A stretch of 64,000 nucleotides of DNA from Brachypodius melanocephalos (GCA_013398615.1 VZSR01003807.1:4494307-4558306), one strand, 5' to 3'. Counted from the first letter of the stretch, positions 1 to 14,453 are shown. Program-made: numbers and translations. The notes: a model not told the origin generated them from the sequence alone.

Positions 1-3000
1 CTTTCAGCTGTTTTTAATCTACTTTTAACATTTGTTGGTTTGGGAAAATGTAAGGGTTTTAAAAAAATGTAATACAGAAACATTATTTTCACTGTGTAAA
101 CAGACATGGCAAGAATTTGTTGATGTTGGGGTTTTTTGCCCTTTCTCCTAGTTGGGAGCATAGTGAAGCGTTTCATTTATCCCATGTCATGTAATATATA
201 CATACATATTTATACATATGAAAGAACAAAATATAAATATACAAATATAAACTTATGATTTACAGTGTTTAAGTTTGTCCTTGTGCGTAATTTCGTGTGT
301 TGAAGCATTTGAAAGTTAGAGTTGAAGTAGTTGAAACATACTCCCGCTGTTTCAATATTCTTGGTGATAATTTTCCATTTCACTGGCTCATGTACAGTAT
401 CTGGTGAGTTTGTTCAAGGGAATAAACAGGAATTAAAAATCGAGCTGTCTCTGAATGTTACATTGCAACATGTATACAAGCCTGAAAGGTATTTTTGCAC
501 CTGCTTAATAACATATTTTTGGGACTCACAGTTCACTGCAGCCTTCTGTCACTGCAGCTGATTAAAATCTGTGAAGAGTTACCTGCTGGCTCAAGAACCT
601 GGTGATAGAAAGCTGTTTTTTTCTGTGTGCCTGAAAAATCCTTAATGTTTCTAAGTTAGCAGTATACAGTGTGTTAGTTAAATCTTCCAGCTTTTCCATG
701 AATTGTTCAGCTCCACAGGAAGACTGTGAAGGACTCAAGATAAATGATTAAATAACTGAGCGCCCTGAAAACTGGGGTAAAAAGAAATTCTTTCAGGAAC
801 CTGTAATTTTTTTTACTATTTCAAAAGGCAGGATCAGCACAGAATGCCTGGGGATCTGCTTACTATTCTGTTAATACCTGCACAGATTCTTTAATAACCA
901 GGTCTTCTACCTCAGGGTGCTGTTATTTCTTATGCAGAAATTATCAATCCCATGCTACTATTGCACTGAATATTTCAATCTTTGTATACTAAAATTATTT
1001 TTCCGTTTAGAACAAAAAATGGAAATGGAACGGCAGTGCAATTGCTACAAAATATACAGTCTGCCCTTCTCTGGGGGAGGCATTCTATGCTGTTCTCCAG
1101 TACTGATGGAATAGCGGCAAGTTACAGCTCTTGGTAAAGTACAGAGCAATATCCTATGCTCACTAAAACCCGTGGCTTGGTGGCTGCTGGATGATCTGGA
1201 CCTAAATTCTGCCACAGAAATCTGACCTTTGGCAGACCCTGCCTGTCAGCTTCAGTGTAAAATACAAAGTATGTTCTGTTTCAGGGGGGAATGCTGCAGA
1301 TAAGACTTGTCCAGGTGTTTCAATTTTCAGGGTATTGATGCTGGAGATGTATGATTTCAGGATGCCACAGCTCTGCCTCCCCACCCCATCCCCTATTTCG
1401 CAGGATTTCAGGAGTTGCCAAGTTGCCTGTTAATGTCAGGAACAGCAAGCCCAGAGGCCAGCTAGAGCACATGGCTCCTGTCAAAATATTTTGGGATTAT
1501 TTTCACACCTTGTTGCTACCATGTAGCATCTCTCCTACTACTATTAGGAAAGACTTCTGTCACTTTACAGCCCTTATGCACATTGTTTTTTTACAGTACA
1601 CAGAGTAAATGGGACAATAAGTAGTTTAGAGATTGCTTCTGAGGAGAGCTCTTGCCAGGTAGGCTCTGTGATCATGGTCTGTCATGATGTCTCAAATACA
1701 GTGAAGAGATTTTACCTATTTTTTTTTCCCTAGGACATATCAGGGTAATTTTATGGATTATATTACATTGGTTTGAAACATAATTTTAAAAACACAATAT
1801 TTTTTCAAGTTTTCTGTTATCATAAAAGTGAAGTAAAAGTAGAGCTGGCAAGTTAAATAAAATGCTCAATTACTATTGTCCAGAATACCTTTCTCAAAGC
1901 AGAGTTAACTAAAAACAGGGCTACAGTGGTATGGCTTGTCGTAGAACTTGATTAAAGTTGTAAAATAAATACAGTACAACTACTATGATTCCAAACTTGG
2001 GTAAAGTTAACAAGAACTGTCAATATGATCCGAGGTTCCTGGCTAGAAGAATGTTTTCCAGATAACACTTCCCTTGTGAAGCTGAGTACCATTACTAGGA
2101 CTGAAAATGCCTGACAATAAATATTTTTGTCACACAATACATATGTACATTGTAATGTGTTAGGTATAGTGATTTATTCCTAAATGTGATCCAAAATCAG
2201 GGTGCCTCTGTTTGGCATTTTGTCTTTCTGGGTATGTGGAAAGTTCATATGTCATACCTGGGTATGTGGAAAGCCCAACAAAAGTCTCCTCCTTTTTTCC
2301 TGCTGCTCAGTGTGGCCAGCTGTGTGTGCATCATTAGAGCTGAGGCAGAGCAAATGACAGAGAGGCTTTTGAAACTGAAGTTTTAAAGTGGTGGGGTTGG
2401 AAAATCAGGGAGTAACAGAGAGTACACCTGAGAAGAATTTTTATGAGATATCTGGAAATCCAGAGGCAAATGCCATGGGATAGATGGATAAGAAATTAAA
2501 AATTCAATCCATAAAAAGAATTTCATATTCAGGGGAGGATGGTGTTCTGTACCTGGTCTTCTCCTGCTATATGTAGCTCTGACTTGAATCACTGTGTTTA
2601 GTCAAAATCACTAATCACTGCTCTTTCAATATATTTCTTGAAAGTCCCCATTTATCCTGCTGCCTGTTTTTGCCTCTACTCGTTGAGAAGAGCAGTAAGA
2701 TTTTGATATTATGATTTTGAAAAATATGAGTAATGGTCAAATCTGTCGATAACTGTGCTAAACAGAGGAAAAATATCTCAGCTGCAGGCCACAGGCAGCC
2801 TTGGAACCAGGCATCTGACCTACTCATTGTTGCTTGTTCCCAGGGCCCTGCAGGTAAGGCCACCGATCAGACTTCCAGCTGCTTTATTTACTGTTTATAT
2901 TTTGCTGTCGCTGTACTTATAGAAGCTTTTCCTTCTGAGTCTTTTCTTTTTTAAGGCTAAACAAATACAGCCAATAAAAAGGGGAAAAAGGTCTTAAGCA

Positions 3001-5662
3001 CAGGGGAGTAACTTGACAAATGAGAAGTTTGGTGGGAGCGTTGGGAGTGAAATTCATCTGCCACTTCTGTCAATTTAGTGTTCTTCCTGTCAGCTGCACT
3101 GTCTCTACAAAAGGCATTTATTTCCTGGTATCTAGGCATTATAGTTTCTTAGATATAAAGTTTATAGTGTAGTGTTTGAAGACTGCTGCATTTTTTATTT
3201 TTTACATTGATGTTTTGCGAAATAGATACATTGGGGCAGGTTAAGAAGAGATAAAAGTTGGACAGCAGCTCTCTTCAGAGACAGTGGATGTTGGTCCCTT
3301 TTTTGAAGGTACAGCCAGTATCTTTAATGAAAAAAATTAAAATATCTTTTGCACTTCATTATGTAGTGATGTCTAGGAACTGGGTTTTCAGTGTAGTGAT
3401 TGCTTGGGGTTTCATAATATGGTTCAACTCCAGCTGTGTGATGGCCTTTTTGTGGCATTTTAAGCTGGGTAGAGATTGAATATTGGCAATAGCTCTTTTC
3501 AGCATGTTCATGGGAGGGTACCACATCCCATCTTAGTGATTTTATTAGTGGTCTACAGGAAAGACTAAGTCAAAAATCAAAGATGCTCAGAGGGGAAGCT
3601 GTGAACAGTAGTTTGAGAGAATTTTTTAAAATGGATTTAGTCTAAGAAGAATTCAGAAAGGTGGTAGGTAGACTTCTCATGGAAACAAGGAGGTATTTTA
3701 CAGTACATGTGTGAAGTGAAAGGGTTAATCTCATAAATTACAGCACCTTCAGAATGAAAGCAGGGAGAAATGTTGACAGAGGATTACATGGCTGAAACAG
3801 ATGAAGATGAGAGTGAATCTTTCCCCTTGCTCCAAAAATAAACACAGTGACAGGTGGGTCTTTGGGAATTGGAAGAGAAAGTCACATGATTGATTGGGCT
3901 GTTGCAAAATATCAGTTTGTTAGAGCACTGAAATGGAGCAATTCAAGGAAAACTGCTGAAAAAAGATGAAGGGAAGAGAAAGTGAACTAGGATGGAATGT
4001 GCAGACTCAAGCAGATGGTCATATTACAAACTTAGCTGCCTGAGACTGCTCACAAGATCCGAGACTGAGGGCTGATGAACCTTTTCTCACGTATTCTAGC
4101 ATGAAAGGGATGATGTGGAGGGGAGGTTTTCAGAGTCTGAACTGGAGTGAGAGGACCTTGTTTATGAGAGAGGTGTTTTCCTAGAGCCTTCTTGCTCTGG
4201 AACTCCTTAATAGGAATATGCAGAAAAAAGTCTGTTTCTTCAGTTTGAGTCTCAGTATTTTGTGACCTTGAACAAATTACTTGCTTTAACAAGTGCCTCT
4301 GTTTTCCAGCTGAGATTAATGAGGTATTTCTCAGAAAAGTGGTGTAAAACTAAATCGCTTCAGTGATTATTTTCAGATACAGCATTTTCAGATACTGGTG
4401 AGGCTCGGGATTTGTTAGCTGTTGAGTGCTGTGGGGTCATTTAAGTCCCTGTTATTTGTTAGAGTCAGTTTGCTACCTTCCTAACTGACTCAGATAATAG
4501 AGATAATCTTGTGTTTGCCTGCAGAATCTTGTAGGCACCTTTTCTAGCATGCTCTTACCTCTGTCTTCACTGCTATTGTTATTCACACTAGCAAAATCAA
4601 ATATAGCATAGAAATCTCCCATGCTTAATCACACCTTTGAGTGTAGAAAAGGCATAGCCTGGAACTAGTGAGGGAGGGTGTAATGCAATCGATAGTTATC
4701 AAAGTCCTAAAATAGGTGGAATTACATCAGAGATAAATTTGAAATACTGAAGCTGTTAAGAAGCTGAAATCAGCTCACCAGATGTTTGTGTTTAATTTAG
4801 TAGCTACACTTCATTGCAGATGTTTTCCACCTGTCCTCTGTCAACTCTGTCAGATGCAGAGTTAGCCATTGCTAACTATGGTAACAAACAAATTATTAAT
4901 AGACACTGACAGCTGAACTTAGCATTTTTTTAAAGATTGTAGGACCACAGAAGCTGATGGGTGAGAAACAATAAAATCAACCATCTAATTTGGAAATATG
5001 ATCATTAGCAGACACATTTTTAGAAGAAGTCAATCAAGAGCATGCTAGCACATGTGCATGAATGCAGAAACCAAATTTGACAGTGTTTCATGATGACTCA
5101 GTGGAATAAAGAGCTGGAAGAGGAAGCATGTGGATTATATGTATATTGTACACCTGCTTTCAGTGTTGTGTGCAAGTTGCTATCACCAGTAAGTAGTTTG
5201 CTTGAGGAGGTGGCTGGCATGTGCAGCTGAAGGTTACAGTCACCTACAATACCACAGCAGTGCCCAGCCAGACCAAAGCCAGTGCTCTGCTTGTTTCTCC
5301 ATGGAGCACTTCTCAGAGCATGGGAGGTGCCTTGTTACCTGGCTGTGCTGGAGCTGTGCATTCTGTTTGTTCACTGCTTTCTGGTCACACTCTTCATTTC
5401 CTTTGGGTGGCTGTGGCACGCACAGACTGGGATGGGCACTGTGTCTGAGACACTCTGCAGTGTTGAAGCACAGCTCTTAGGTAAACTCTGCTTTCTCATA
5501 TAGCAGCACACTATCCATGTGGTATGTAACAATTTTTTTCACTTGTATTTAGTGTTTTCTTTCTGATAAACTCTTTGTATCATTGTTCTTTTCTGAAGAC
5601 TTTTTCTGACAAGTGCAGAACAGGAAACTGTGACTCAACATGGGTTATTTTCTTCAGGTTTG

Positions 5663-5676
5663 TTTTTTTTTTTTTT
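5663..5676 (+). repeat. Poly-T tract (T14)
   Basis: Uninterrupted run of 14 T in intron 1, followed by AGCTGCCACG. It resembles a polypyrimidine tract with an AG, but no reading frame or donor that I can link to RYR2 follows. Confidence 0.9.
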
Positions 5677-8600
5677 AGCTGCCACGTGCCTTTAATACTG
5701 CAGATTGCCATGACATTGCTGTAATGTTGCAAATTATTTTGATGACTAAGTTAGAACTTCTTGGGGAAGGAGGAGGCAACATGGTTATTGTACTAGCAGC
5801 CTGCTTTATAGTACTGTATTGAGAACTACCAGCTAATTTGGTCCTTTGGAATTCCATCTGTTCTGCCTGGGGTTTTCTTTCTCAAAGAATTCCATTGGAA
5901 TGAGGTCGAATTCTTAGGAAATTACTCCTCCTACAGGATAGAACTAAAACATGTGCTATTAAATGTGTTCAGATTGTTTAGAATTGTGTGACCAGAAAAG
6001 TAATCTCTTCTAACTTTAAGACAAGTTCAGCTATGCATGAATCATCCTGAAAGAAGTTTTCTTGAGTAGTTTTTGTAGTCTTGTAATGATGAAGCTTCTA
6101 AACTGGTCTGTAAAAATGCTTTATTTTCAAAAAACTTTTCCCTGATTGTCTAATACTTATTTCCTTAATGCAATAAGGAACAGTATTACTTGTCCTCTAT
6201 TCCATGTTTTAGTGACAAAAATACCGCTGTTGCCAAGTTTTCCATAATCTCAGTGGACCGCATCAGTTTTGCTGCATCTTCCCTGTTTTTCTGTAGGTAT
6301 CATCAGTCTTTTTGCTCTCTGTCCTTCCCTTATTCAAAATGAAGGATCAAAATGGCTGAACTGCACTATTGCAGTGGTGATCTGCAGCCTAGGAGATAGT
6401 GTAGTTGTGGTTCAAGCTCAGAGTAGTCAAACGTTTGTGGTCTTTTCTTACTTTGGTCACAATCTTTGTGTTCAGATGTCAGAACCTCTAGAGTCCTTGT
6501 CCTAAAGTGGTGTTTAAAATTTGGTAGATTGTTGAAGGCACCGGCTGATCAGTGAAGAATAGAATTAACAGTTAAGTAAAGCTGCTCTCTCAGTGTTTGG
6601 CAGCTGTCTTCTACACAGCTGTTGAAAAATTATTTAATCTCTGCAGACCACAGTTCTTGCATGTTATGTGTGTGGTGTTTCATAAATCTTGTGCATCAAG
6701 GCTTCCATTTGTTGTCTGCAGGGACTTGGTGAAGAAGAAACATCATCTTAACTTGTTACTTGACTTCTCTGTTGTAGATTTTTACCTTCTAAAGCACAGA
6801 AAGAAAAAGGGTCTGGGGCAACTAGTAATAGTAGGGCTTCTGTCAAGACTTAAAGCACCTTATGTATGTTACTTGGATGCTTATCATAAAAAAGTCACAT
6901 CTGATTTTTGAGTTTTCTTTTTTTTTTGGCTGGTCAGATGTCTAGGGTCATCTTAGGGGATTGATTTGTGGATCCTATTATCCTGTTAGCGTATGGTTGC
7001 ATGTAATTATATGACTCTTGTGCTTGATGACCCACAGCTCCTTCAAACCTTTATTCTACTCTGTAATCTAGTGTTTATCTCAACAAGGTGAATGGAAGTT
7101 GAAGTGAAGTTTATAAGTCAAGAAGAATTCTACAGTTTCCCTAGGCAGAAGGCAGTTTGTACTGGCTAAACTTGTATTTGTAAATCTACAAAATAGATCA
7201 AAGTGTGTGTGGCCCTATTCCCATTGCATGGTTGAGCTGCGCAGCCGAACAGTAAATCGGATGCAGTGAAGCAGAACTCTGCCTGTGTGGCATTTGAGGC
7301 ACCTATTAAAAATTGAGATACTAAATTAAAGTCTGTCATGAGATCCTGATTTATAGCATGTGGAAGCTGAGAAAACATTGCACTGACTGCAGTATTTGTC
7401 ATATAAAACAGCAGTAGGAATTTGAATGTGCAAGCATACCTTACCAAGTTTAATCTGTGAATGTTGAATTTTGTAAATGTGACACTGTTTCAGAATTGGT
7501 ATTGTCAGGGCACAGTAGAAACACAGAGTCAGCATTATATCTTTAAGGGAGGTAATTATATATAATCAGGTTGTGAAGAGCACAGCAAATTATTTAAATT
7601 AGTAATAACTCGTGTCATTTGTTGCATTCTCTGCAAAGAAGTAAAATATCAAGTATAAAATCTAAAATCAAGGAAAATACTTGAAAAAGGTTGCCTGTGT
7701 TTTGTCATGAAATGGAAGGGAAATACAAATATTTTAGTCATGAAGTGCTAAGTTTAAGCACCTCAGGCTGAAGCAGTTACAGTGTTTCTAAATGAATGTA
7801 TTACGTGCGGTATATTGCTATTTTATCTTCACCTTTTCCTGCAGAGGATTGTAGCCAGAGTATACTTGCTTTTCCAATACTGTGCTTTTCTTGCATGGTT
7901 AAAATAAAACACTTGGAGGTAGTAATGGGATAGTTTGTAAAACAGGAGGATGACATACTGTAGGAAAATATATTTTCCATTCTCAGAGAATGGAGAAAAA
8001 AAATTATTCAGTCTTTCTTATCTTTTGACTCCCCACTAACCCATTACCAGATATGGATGAATTCAGAAGTTATAGAAATGTGTGAAATGATTAAAAGTTT
8101 AAAGGACTGCAGTATGCAGAATAAATATAAAATAAAACCAAACATAATGTGTTTGCATATGTATGCATATGTACATGTGTGTTTTTGTCCAGTCATAACT
8201 CTAAATTGGTGTTTTTGGAAAAATACATGTAGTCAAAGCATTCATGTTGGAACATAACGTGCCCAGATCTTGACATAAAAAAATCAACATTTCTTCTTGA
8301 CTGGGCAGTATATATTTCATGTAAACTTAGGAGATTTGAGTGTATTTCATAGAGAAATCAAATAATTGCTGCAAATGAAAGTAAGTGCTATTAAGGAGCT
8401 TGAGAACTTGCTGTTTTAATAATATACCTTGAGAGCACCCCCATGCTCTTCCCTCATTAATCTGGTCTTTCAGAGTGCAGTTCTAAGTATGCAGTCTTCT
8501 AATTTGTGGCTATTACTGGCAGTATTTTGGTTTTAGGTGTAATTTTACAGAAAATGCTGTTAAAGGTGAGTGTTGGTTGTTTTTAGTCACTGGGTCCTCT

Positions 8601-9087
8601 GCTAAATCATTCAGTTATTTATTTAGTTTCTGTGAGTATAAAGATTGCAAGACAATAATTATGTAGCCCTTAATGAACAGATATTATTTAAAATCTGCTA
8701 TATCCTGCTTTTTAATCAATAACTGTCCTTGCTTTTTCAAACTGGACATTTAAAAAATAAGTAGGGCTTTGTGACATAGATAACATCTGCCTGAATTTTT
8801 CAGAATACTTACTGAAAAATCAGAGTTAATATTGTTGTGTTCTTGTCAAAAGCTTGTGCTGTTTGAGTCAACGCAGATATCTGACATGACAGATATCTCT
8901 GTGCTGGGAGACATGGTATCTCTAGAACTGGGATCTGGTGTAATGGCTGAAACACAAGGATTTATCAGGATTAATGTGTTATTCCAAGGTGGTTCTTGCT
9001 CACCATCTTAAAGCAATGTATATGGCTGCTTTTGGAAGCTTTAGCTGCACAGTGTCTTCCAGAAGTTAATTTTGCAGTGTCATTAAA

Positions 9088-9450
9088 TGTTAAGGGGTTG
9101 GAAGGGACCTTAGAGAGAGTTTCTGCCCCCTCACCCTGTCCAGGGACAGTTTCCACTAGACCAGGATGCTCAAGGCCTTATCCAACCTGGCTTTAAACCT
9201 GCCAGGGTTGAGGCCTGTTCCAGTGTCTCATCACCTTGACAGTAAAACATTTATTCCTACTATCTAACCTAAATTTGCCCCCTTTCAGTTTATACCCTTT
9301 ACTCTTTGTCCCATCATTACGGCTCCTGACGAAGGGTCTCTGGCTTCCCTGGCCAGAGATACTGGAAGGTTGCTGTGAGGTCTCCACACAACTCTCTCTT
9401 CTTCAGGCTGAACAGACTCAACTTTCAAGTCCTGAACCATAGAGATGGTG
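9088..9450 (-). mobile_element. CR1 LINE 3'-end fragment
   Basis: On the + strand this reads as the reverse complement of the CR1 3' region. It starts with GGTTGGAAGGGACCTTAGAG, then has the CCACTAGACCAGGATGCTCAAGG block, CCAACCTGGC, GTTCCAGTGTCTCATCACC, and finally ACTGGAAGGTTGCTGTGAGG followed by CTTCAGGCTGAACA. These landmarks occur in this order in avian CR1 copies, which are usually 5'-truncated. The copy is diverged and lacks the terminal TTCTATGATTCT repeat at its 3' end (low coordinate). It codes for nothing intact. Both ends are approximate, set where the resemblance fades. Confidence 0.88.
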
Positions 9451-12400
9451 CTTCAGTCCTCAAAGTTGGGGAGGAGAATAGTTCTGACTCAGGTTATCAG
9501 TCAGCTGTGCAATGTGAGCACCAATTCTGTCATCCTGTAGGCATGCTCTGTTATTGGAGCTTGGTAGTATCATCTTTGCTCCTTACCATCACATTTTTGG
9601 GGTGGAGATTACTGCAGTTCCAAATTCCTTACTGTTATGAAGCAGCTCAGATTGTGAACTGAAGGATGAATGAGAATGGATAGAAGAATCATCCATTAAA
9701 GTATCTAAACTAAATGCACGGCTATCCAGGTTAGCTTTACTTTTAGATGCAGTAAATACAATACACAAGAGATTGTGCTCCATTGTTGTTACAATGACTG
9801 ACATTTCCTTGTACATTTGATAATTGTGTGCACAGCATTTGTGTGGTTTTTGGCACATCCTTTCCTTTGCTCTCTAGATACTTCTTTTTGTGTATCCACA
9901 CCCTGGAAAAACAGGAGATGAAGCAGTATCTCTGGACTTACCAGTGAAAGCTGCTATGGTGATAGGGAATTGGGATGGAAATGGTAAAATCTTCAAATTT
10001 CCATGGAGGAAACAGGCAAATGTTTACCACAGTGATGGATGATTAATCAGCAAAACAAGAGTAGCAGAAATATGTGGCTGTGGAAAAGACTGCAGGGATT
10101 TTGGGTTTGTGCTAATGCCCCTTCTTTTAAACTATACTGAAGCTTTTTGAAGACTCTAAGAAATTTTGCATAATCTTTATCTGTTGTGGCTGTTTTGAAT
10201 ATGAATTTTAAATCAAATACTTTTGCTAGTTACTCCAGAGTATAGATACTGGATTTTATTGGCATTTTAATGAGATTAAGTATATACTAACTCGATAAAC
10301 TGAAAATTATTGAGGCACACCTCTGTTTATTAAAACATTTTATCTTGACCTATTATGAAGACCTATAACTGTGTTATAAAGGACTAGGTTTTCTTCATTT
10401 GGCTGTGCACCTCATGTTTTCAATGCAGCTATGCACAGACATGCACAGGCATCTACATGTCTTAAAACATGGTTTGTCCAAGAATTTATATTCCCTATGG
10501 ATAAAAAGTTTGTACAAGTGATTATGTTTTAGCATTAAACACCCATGCTTGAAGTTGGTTTCTTGAATTCTCAAAACTTTGTCTGTATTTAGTTTACTGG
10601 GATATCAGATAACTCCACATTTGCAGATATTTTTAAAAGGCACTAATATTCTTGTCAGGAACTTTGCATTGCCTCTATCCCTCTGAATTTTCAGTCATGT
10701 GTGAAGAGAGTTGATGTATTTGCGTAACTTTTGAAGGCTACAGCCTTTTGTTACAGCCGTTTGAATTATAAATTACATTGATCAGTTCTAATCTAATGGG
10801 AAAAATTATAGTGATCTAGTATTAGAAGATAATAGGAAGAAATAAACCAGTTTGACACATCTCATAATTCAAGATGTAAGAATATTTGAAAGGTATTTTT
10901 CTTTAATAGACATTTAGTATGATGCCTATGTTAGTGCTCTTCACGCAAGAGCAAAGGGACCTTCAGTGAATGTCTCTTTGGTAGTGTGACTTCAGCTAAG
11001 GAAATTATGCATTTTTAGCTCTCTTGATACTGGAACTGTTTAGCATTTTCTGATTTAAAAACAGGTTTAGAAAAACACTGCTGAGATGCTTACCCACTTA
11101 CCAGTCTGTTTTAAAGAAATGTAATGGAATAATGTACCGATATAATTCTGCAACACAATCAAGTTGAGTATCTATAGGAATCTTCTGAACACATAGTCAG
11201 TAAATGTTGGAAGACTGAATCCAATATGGAGCCTATATTAGATAATTCTGTAATGATGGGCACAGAAATGCAAAGTAACTTAGAACTCTCTGTGTGTGAC
11301 ACTCATTATCTGTAATTACCTTTCATGTTATCTGACAATGGCATCACATCTTTCTTAACCTTATGTACCAGTTATTTCAACACCACCTGGGCTAGAACAA
11401 TAAGTTCTGCAACATTGTGACTCGTGGCCGGAATCGAGAGCATTCATTTTCCCCATCTCCATGGAAAACAAAGAAAATGTAACAGAGTTGACATTTGATT
11501 TGTTTTAATGAACATGTCCTGCCAACCTGGAAACAAACTTTGGAAAAAGATATGTGAGCGTGATTTATTTTCATGAACTTGTAAGCATTTATTAATAAAA
11601 TGTCATTTTTCCTTTGCCAAGTATGCAACAAAATAATCCATGCGTGCTCTCTACACTGCACAGAGAAAGAAGGGGAAAATGTTTGCAAAATGAATTGAGT
11701 AAGTTTGTGTGTCAGGAAATTTAGTAGTTGCTGTATTCCTGTTCTTAATCCTCCAGTAGTCAGCATCTGCATTATATATGTGTGCTTGGTAATTGAGCTT
11801 AATTGGTTTGCAGGGAAGGACATGATACATTAGATCATTAACTAAAATTAAGTGTGTCAGGGACTTGCCCCAAACCAACTTATATTTTTGCTGCCTTCAG
11901 CATAGAATAATTTTTGTAGATGGGCTATATAGAACACTTTTCAGATTCTCTAAAAACCTAGCGTACAATGGTAGAAAATGGGGCAGTACAAAACAAATCT
12001 GGTGGTTCATTTCAGTAGAAAGTAGCCTTATTATGTTGTTTGCTTCTGTCTGTGGAGGTACAACGTTAGCATCCTCTTTAGCAGCCCTTTTTGGAAACAA
12101 CTCTAACACAATGGTGACAGGGTTACTGAAATTTCCATTCTGCTGGGGTGGTTACTTCAGGAAGAAGGGCTAGGAACAGAAAGAAGCAGCAGAATGTATT
12201 TATATAGCTTCAATCTAACACCACTATTTTTAATGTGAAAAGAAGCTTTATTTGAATTAAGTGTAAGACTAGGAAATGGTAATGTAGTGCTTGAAAAATA
12301 AAAACAACCAACCACTTGCTCTCCCCCCCCGCCCCTCCAATGTTCTGGGTTTTAATAGATGGTGTTATTTTACAAAGAGTACACAGCAAAGCTGTTAGGT

Positions 12401-14305
12401 CTGTATGTGTGGTCTTTTCAATCCTTGATATTGGCCTTCAGGGATTTTTCTTTGTTAGCTACGACTTTACGGTGTGAACTTCACCAATAACATATGCGTG
12501 TATTACATTTTTTGGATTTAATGCCTGACTGGAAGCAGTTACTACTTTTCACCTCTACAGTTGACTGTGGATTGCAGCATGGGCACTGTTGCTGGTAGAC
12601 AAGGAAAATTGCTTTGCCTACACTTACCTTTTCCATATGGGGACAATTAAAAAGGGGTAACAGGAATTAAATTTTTTGAGTGTTCGTTAAACCCTATGTA
12701 AGCTCTTGTTCTTTTTGGATTGAGATACAGTTTAATTCAGTCTAGTGTAATTATTTGAGTGAAGTAAATGGAACCAAATTAAAAACTAGCTTAGTTCAGG
12801 CTGAGTATTTATAGGTAGCTTCAAATTATTCAGTTCAATTTAAATTCAGATGTTTATTTAATTTGATGAACTTTTCTGAATGTTCCTCTGTTGCAAGGTG
12901 CTTATGAGAACAACTCCTTTTTGGTAAACATTCCTGCTTTAATGCATGTATTTTTTACACTCAGCCTGTTCTGCTTCCAGTTACATGCTTCATCCTGTAG
13001 TTTTATTGTTCTGTTTATCGAATTTTATTTACAGTGTTAAATATGGTCTCTTCATAATCATTAATTTGAAATTTATTATCAGAAACTCATACATGAATTG
13101 GCAGAATGCATAGAGAGATGCTACATTTTCTATTCTGAAATAGAAAATCTTTGCTAGAAAACAGACTCATTGCAACAAAATTTTTTCTTTAACTTGAACC
13201 ATATTTCTACAGAGATTCTCCAGCTGCTGATTGTGTTACTTAGAAGAACTGTGATTTAAATAGGGGTCTGCCTCTGTTTTTTGGGACTTGTTGATAAGAT
13301 CTCTAACTATTACTACACAGAATTAGTCTTGTAAAATTTTACTTAATACATACTAAGGACTAAGGAATTTTGCTTTGTTGTGTGCAAGATACCATTGGTT
13401 CCTCCTAGACCCTCCTTTCTCTGAAATATTGAGCAGAGCTATGAGACAGCTGTCCCAATAACTCATTTTTCCCTTTTAATTCTGAGTATTTCCTGCCTCT
13501 CTTTATATGCTTGCTCATTAGGATAAGCACAGAACACTTAACTGACATGTTCATAAAAGTGTATTAAACTCAGTATAAGACAGTGGTAGTACTTTATCTG
13601 TTAAGCTTCAGCACTCTGCTTAGTCATCATTCTTTTATTACCTTCTTTCACAAAATCTTCCTTGCTCACAAAAGTCTCAGTAAGTCACCATACCTCTTTC
13701 TGCTAAGAAACTGGGGGTAGTTTTCTCCACAGGTTTTACAAGGAGTAATAGGGAGTAGACACTAGCCTTTTGGAAGAAAAATCCTTTATTTACACAAGAT
13801 TATATTTTTCAACTTATTTAAAAAACACTGAGTTACGAACTCCATATAAAACTACTCTGAAGATAGGAAAAATACTTTTTCTTTTGTTTACTTATTTCTT
13901 CTAAGCAAGTTGCATTAACTAGAATATGTGCGGTGTGTACACAAACAAGTTAATTCAAATGTATATGGTACCTATCAATTCTTGATTTTCAGGTTTTCTA
14001 CTTCTTTGCATTGCATGACTGACCTATGAAAGAAATACTAATTCCTTTGTACTTTGTGTGTAGTTAAGATAAAACTCCTTCTCTGACTTTTATTACCAGG
14101 GTAGGCAAACAGAAAAAGCACATATATATGCGGTTATTATAATCATTTTAATTGATTTGCCCACATTTACAATTCAAAATAAAAAATATACTGAGGCTGG
14201 ATTCTGCTTGTGTTCAGGGACAACAGTTTGTGCATTTAACAATGATATTTTAAAAGCTTCTATAGGTCTTGTTGGTTCAGAAACTAACTCTAGTTCTCTT
14301 TTTGC

Positions 14306-14328
14306 TTTTTTTTTTTTTTTTTTTTTTT
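14306..14328 (+). promoter_or_regulatory. RYR2: Poly-T polypyrimidine tract of exon 2 acceptor (T23)
   Basis: A run of 23 uninterrupted T ends five bases before exon 2 and is followed by GG-TAG, so it serves as the polypyrimidine tract of the 3' splice site. Its length is extreme for such a tract, and a mononucleotide run of this size should vary between individuals. That the run affects splicing is inference. Confidence 0.85.
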
Positions 14329-14333
14329 GGTAG

Positions 14334-14453
14334 GATGATGAAGTGGTTCTGCAGTGCACTGCAACCGTTCACAAGGAGCAACAGAAACTGTGTCTTGCTG
14401 CAGAAGGATTTGGCAACAGGCTTTGCTTTTTGGAATCCACATCTAATTCTAAG
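14334..14453 (+). CDS. RYR2: RYR2 exon 2 (cardiac ryanodine receptor, N-terminal domain)
   Basis: RYR2 is the calcium-release channel of the sarcoplasmic/endoplasmic reticulum in heart and brain; a tetramer of about 5,000-residue subunits releases calcium in response to calcium entry. This exon gives 40 codons in one frame, starting DDEVVLQCTATVHKEQQKLC and ending FLESTSNSK, matching human RYR2 residues 17-56. It forms the first strands of the N-terminal beta-trefoil (inositol-trisphosphate/ryanodine receptor N-terminal domain). The only difference I recall from human is Val for Ile at residue 28. FLESTSNSK fits RYR2 better than RYR3, which has a different peptide there. It is bounded by TAG at 14331-14333 and GTACCA from 14454, phase 0 on both sides. 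The donor is weaker than those of exons 3 and 5. The open frame runs on past 14453, but those codons are intron. Confidence 0.97.

Larger units (their letters stand above)
1..14333 (+). other. RYR2: RYR2 intron 1, 3' part
   Basis: This is the stretch upstream of the first recognisable exon; it ends in a 23-T tract and the acceptor GGTAG at 14329-14333. I found no coding exon in it. It holds one old CR1 fragment (about 9088-9450), a T14 run at 5663-5676, a C-rich run near 12323-12340 and AT-rich, TG/TA-rich patches near 190-250 and 8150-8180. A 16-bp direct repeat (CTGGGTATGTGGAAAG) occurs at 2228 and 2258. Open frames here are at most 143 codons and show no domain I recognise. Calling it intron 1 rests on exon 2 following it and on the human gene, where exon 1 codes for the first 16 residues; the true 5' end is outside the window. 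Confidence 0.85.

Noticed and set aside
5202..5503. Three overlapping + frames in slightly GC-richer sequence
   Set aside because: Three frames open at once indicates few stops by composition; no known peptide or splice-bounded exon was seen.
11392..11823. 143-codon minus frame in intron 1
   Set aside because: No recognisable domain or neighbouring gene; its length is compatible with chance in AT-rich sequence.
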